The notes below the pieces were generated by a model, which had not been told where the DNA came from, did not search any database, and was given only the letters and a program-made list of their open reading frames with translations. Below are positions 62,235 to 64,000 of a stretch of DNA of 64,000 nucleotides, piece after piece. The stretch's first letter is position 1, and the number at the start of each line of letters is the position of its first letter. This DNA comes from Mermis nigrescens (Eukaryota > Nematoda > Enoplea > Mermithida > Mermithidae): the NCBI GenBank assembly GCA_036768485.1, contig JAVLUZ010000271.1:4818309-4882308 (forward strand), given 5' to 3'. The position numbers and the translations under genes were made by a program.

Positions 62235-63044
62235 ACATATAAACACGCACATTCAAACCAGCGATCATGAATTAGTCACAATTTGAGCGAAAAAATGTAA
62301 AAATAACAAACATAGAATAAATTATGAAAAAATTAAATTCTAACAAAATTTAATTAAAATACCAAGGAAAAAATAACAATTTAAAACAATCGGAAAATTA
62401 AAAAATAAAATTATACAAAATTATGGGATAACTGACTAATCACCTAAATTAGGTGAAACTTCAAAGCCACTTTCGGCCAGTGCAATCACAGGGGCAAATA
62501 AATCGTGCCACGGCAAATGGCCATGCATCTTATAGGCCCTGGACAAGCCGGGCAACAGTCCCGGTGCGCCCACGCTCAATCCTGGCTTAAATCGGAGCGA
62601 TAATATTGAAAAAATAAAACACTACCAAAATACAAAAAAAAACGAAAAAAAAAACAAATGCAAAACAGAAACACAAAAAATAAGGATTGAATGGAACTTG
62701 AAAGGGCGAAAAATAAAGGAAAAATTGTTAACAAAACACGAAATAATTATGCATATAATCGGTAAAGAAGCAGATAGAAAAAAATAGGAATCGTAAGCAA
62801 AAATAATTTAATGAAAAGCAAAGTAGAGACTAATACTAGCAAAGTAAAAAGCCAACAATAAAAACATTCAGGAAAATCGAGCTGCTGTGAAAATTATTCA
62901 CATAAGAATTGAAACCCAATATTTTCACTACTGACTAAGTTTTTGCTATTTTTATTTCATTTGAATTTGAAATAAATAAATAAAATAGTAAAAATGCTAA
63001 ACATCCAAGCAAACTGACTTTGCAATAATACTTGTCTGAAACAT
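62235..63044. other. No recognisable gene
   Basis: A-rich stop-dense sequence. A GC-richer patch at 62460-62600 (aagccgggcaacagtcccgg) has no assigned function. Confidence 0.5.
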
Positions 63045-63387
63045 CAGTCGCATAGCTTTGGGGGATAGGGGGGACAAGTCTCCCCAGAATTTTAAAAGTA
63101 CGAGTATTTTTCAAGAGGATCCTCCAAAACTAAAAAATGGTCAAATTTGTAAAGCTCAACAGAAAGACCGCTTAAATTCGGGCGCTTTGCGCCTGCTTAT
63201 TTATGTACATACAGCATATTTTTTATATAATTCGAACACAGCTTAATGTTTTAATTCTTTTCTCAGTGCGGATATCTCGCTGTGGAGAGCTCAAAAATAC
63301 CATTATTTTTGCCTATCTACGAGTTGTTGCTGAGATATTCGACTTCAAAATCTTTGCCCCCACAAATTCAGGTCAGCTACGTCCCTG
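63045..63387 (+). mobile_element. hAT-type MITE, family 2, long decayed copy
   Basis: Ends CAGTCGCATAGC and GCTACGTCCCTG; the flanking octamers tgaaacat and cgaaacaa agree at six positions. The ggggataggggggacaagtc left part and the ttgcccccacaaattcaggtc right part mirror the G- and C-runs of family 2. The middle is longer and unlike the others. Confidence 0.6.
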
Positions 63388-64000
63388 CGAAACAATATTA
63401 CACGAATTGTTTTTATTTTGTACACTCTTTTCTATAAGTTTCTTCTTATTTTCTATATTTTTGTATTTTGTTGTTGTACGATTTTTTAAATTAGCGTAGT
63501 TAGCGTTTACACTTCATTGTGTACATGTTTTTTTCAGAAATATTATTAGTTTGCTCTAAATAAACAGGTTATTTGTCATATATTATACCAATCTACTTTT
63601 AATAAGCTTTTCATTTTTGTGATTCAAAGGTTCATTTTTTGTTCAATTTTAGTTACATTTATTTTGTGCAACTGTAATTATATCGCGCCTAATTATTGAT
63701 AAAATCACGCAATTTTGTAGGTACCCGTTTTTGAAAAATATCATTTAAATCCGTCGAAGCTGCCGGAATAGCTTGCAGTATATCATTAGGGGCTTCTTCC
63801 CTAAAATCCAGCACTGTAGTAGCATGACTCGTGTTTCTATGATCATGAATTACGGCAAAGCCACCTCTGAAAATAGCAATTGTGAAAACTAACTCTTCTC
63901 ATTTAAACTTAAAACCTGCTGCATGACACTAAGCGGTGTAAACGAGTCCGTATGTTAAATATAAGCCAACCAAGTTTAAACACAAAATATCTTTCTTAAC
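63388..64000. other. No recognisable gene
   Basis: AT-rich sequence to the end of the window; no coding family, repeat border or RNA gene seen. Confidence 0.5.

Overview
The window reads as AT-rich, repeat-dominated DNA from an invertebrate animal. I see no intact host gene, rRNA or tRNA. Every coding stretch I can recognise belongs to a mobile or virus-derived element: Ty3/Gypsy and BEL/Pao LTR retrotransposons, Polinton/Maverick relics, hAT-, piggyBac- and pogo-type DNA transposons, and Helitron-like ends. The phylum cannot be fixed from the sequence.

Layout. 1-4.9 kb holds a hairpin-forming inverted repeat, a tandem duplication, four minisatellite arrays, two Helitron-like 3' ends and a (TA)n tract. 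4.9-12.7 kb holds a Polinton gene relic, hAT MITEs (one nested in another), a decayed ubiquitin-protease-like domain, a Ty3 gag relic, a piggyBac-type MITE and an HTH fragment. 14.3-27.6 kb is a decayed Polinton gene block (pX-like, IGN-type, pVI-like, large structural protein, adenain-like protease, FYLTLP protein). A 9.47-kb LTR element (15995-25465, TSD cagc) is inserted inside its structural gene. 33.3-44.6 kb is a decayed BEL/Pao element, itself interrupted by a hAT MITE and by a second, minus-strand copy of the same kind of Ty3 element (34263-41083). A 17-base N gap lies at 44622-44638. 44.6-64 kb is very AT-rich DNA with more hAT MITEs and a 3.5-kb GC-ended TIR element that contains a pogo-like MITE.

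The main result is the Ty3 element at 15995-25465. Its gene order is LTR - gag - [envelope-like glycoprotein fused to aspartic protease] - RT/RNase H/integrase - a second, catalytically altered protease-like domain - LTR. The glycoprotein has a signal peptide, a cysteine-rich ectodomain and one membrane anchor, and the retropepsin follows on what should be the cytosolic side, in one uninterrupted 745-codon frame. In env-bearing retroelements I know of, env lies 3' of pol. The second element shows the same gag - env - PR order in diverged form, with nearly all of pol deleted, so the order is a lineage trait and not an accident of one copy. The C-terminal domain of Pol aligns with the retropepsin but has D-E-N where the active-site D-T-G belongs. 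It looks like a pseudo-protease produced by duplication. A short motif (GFVPxxFGxLSxW) ends the polyprotein in both elements.

Condition. In the first element the env-PR and pol frames are open, while gag carries two frame changes and two TGA stops. The two LTRs are about 97% alike by eye, and most differences are lost CpGs in the 5' LTR. Much of the other coding matter is old and broken.
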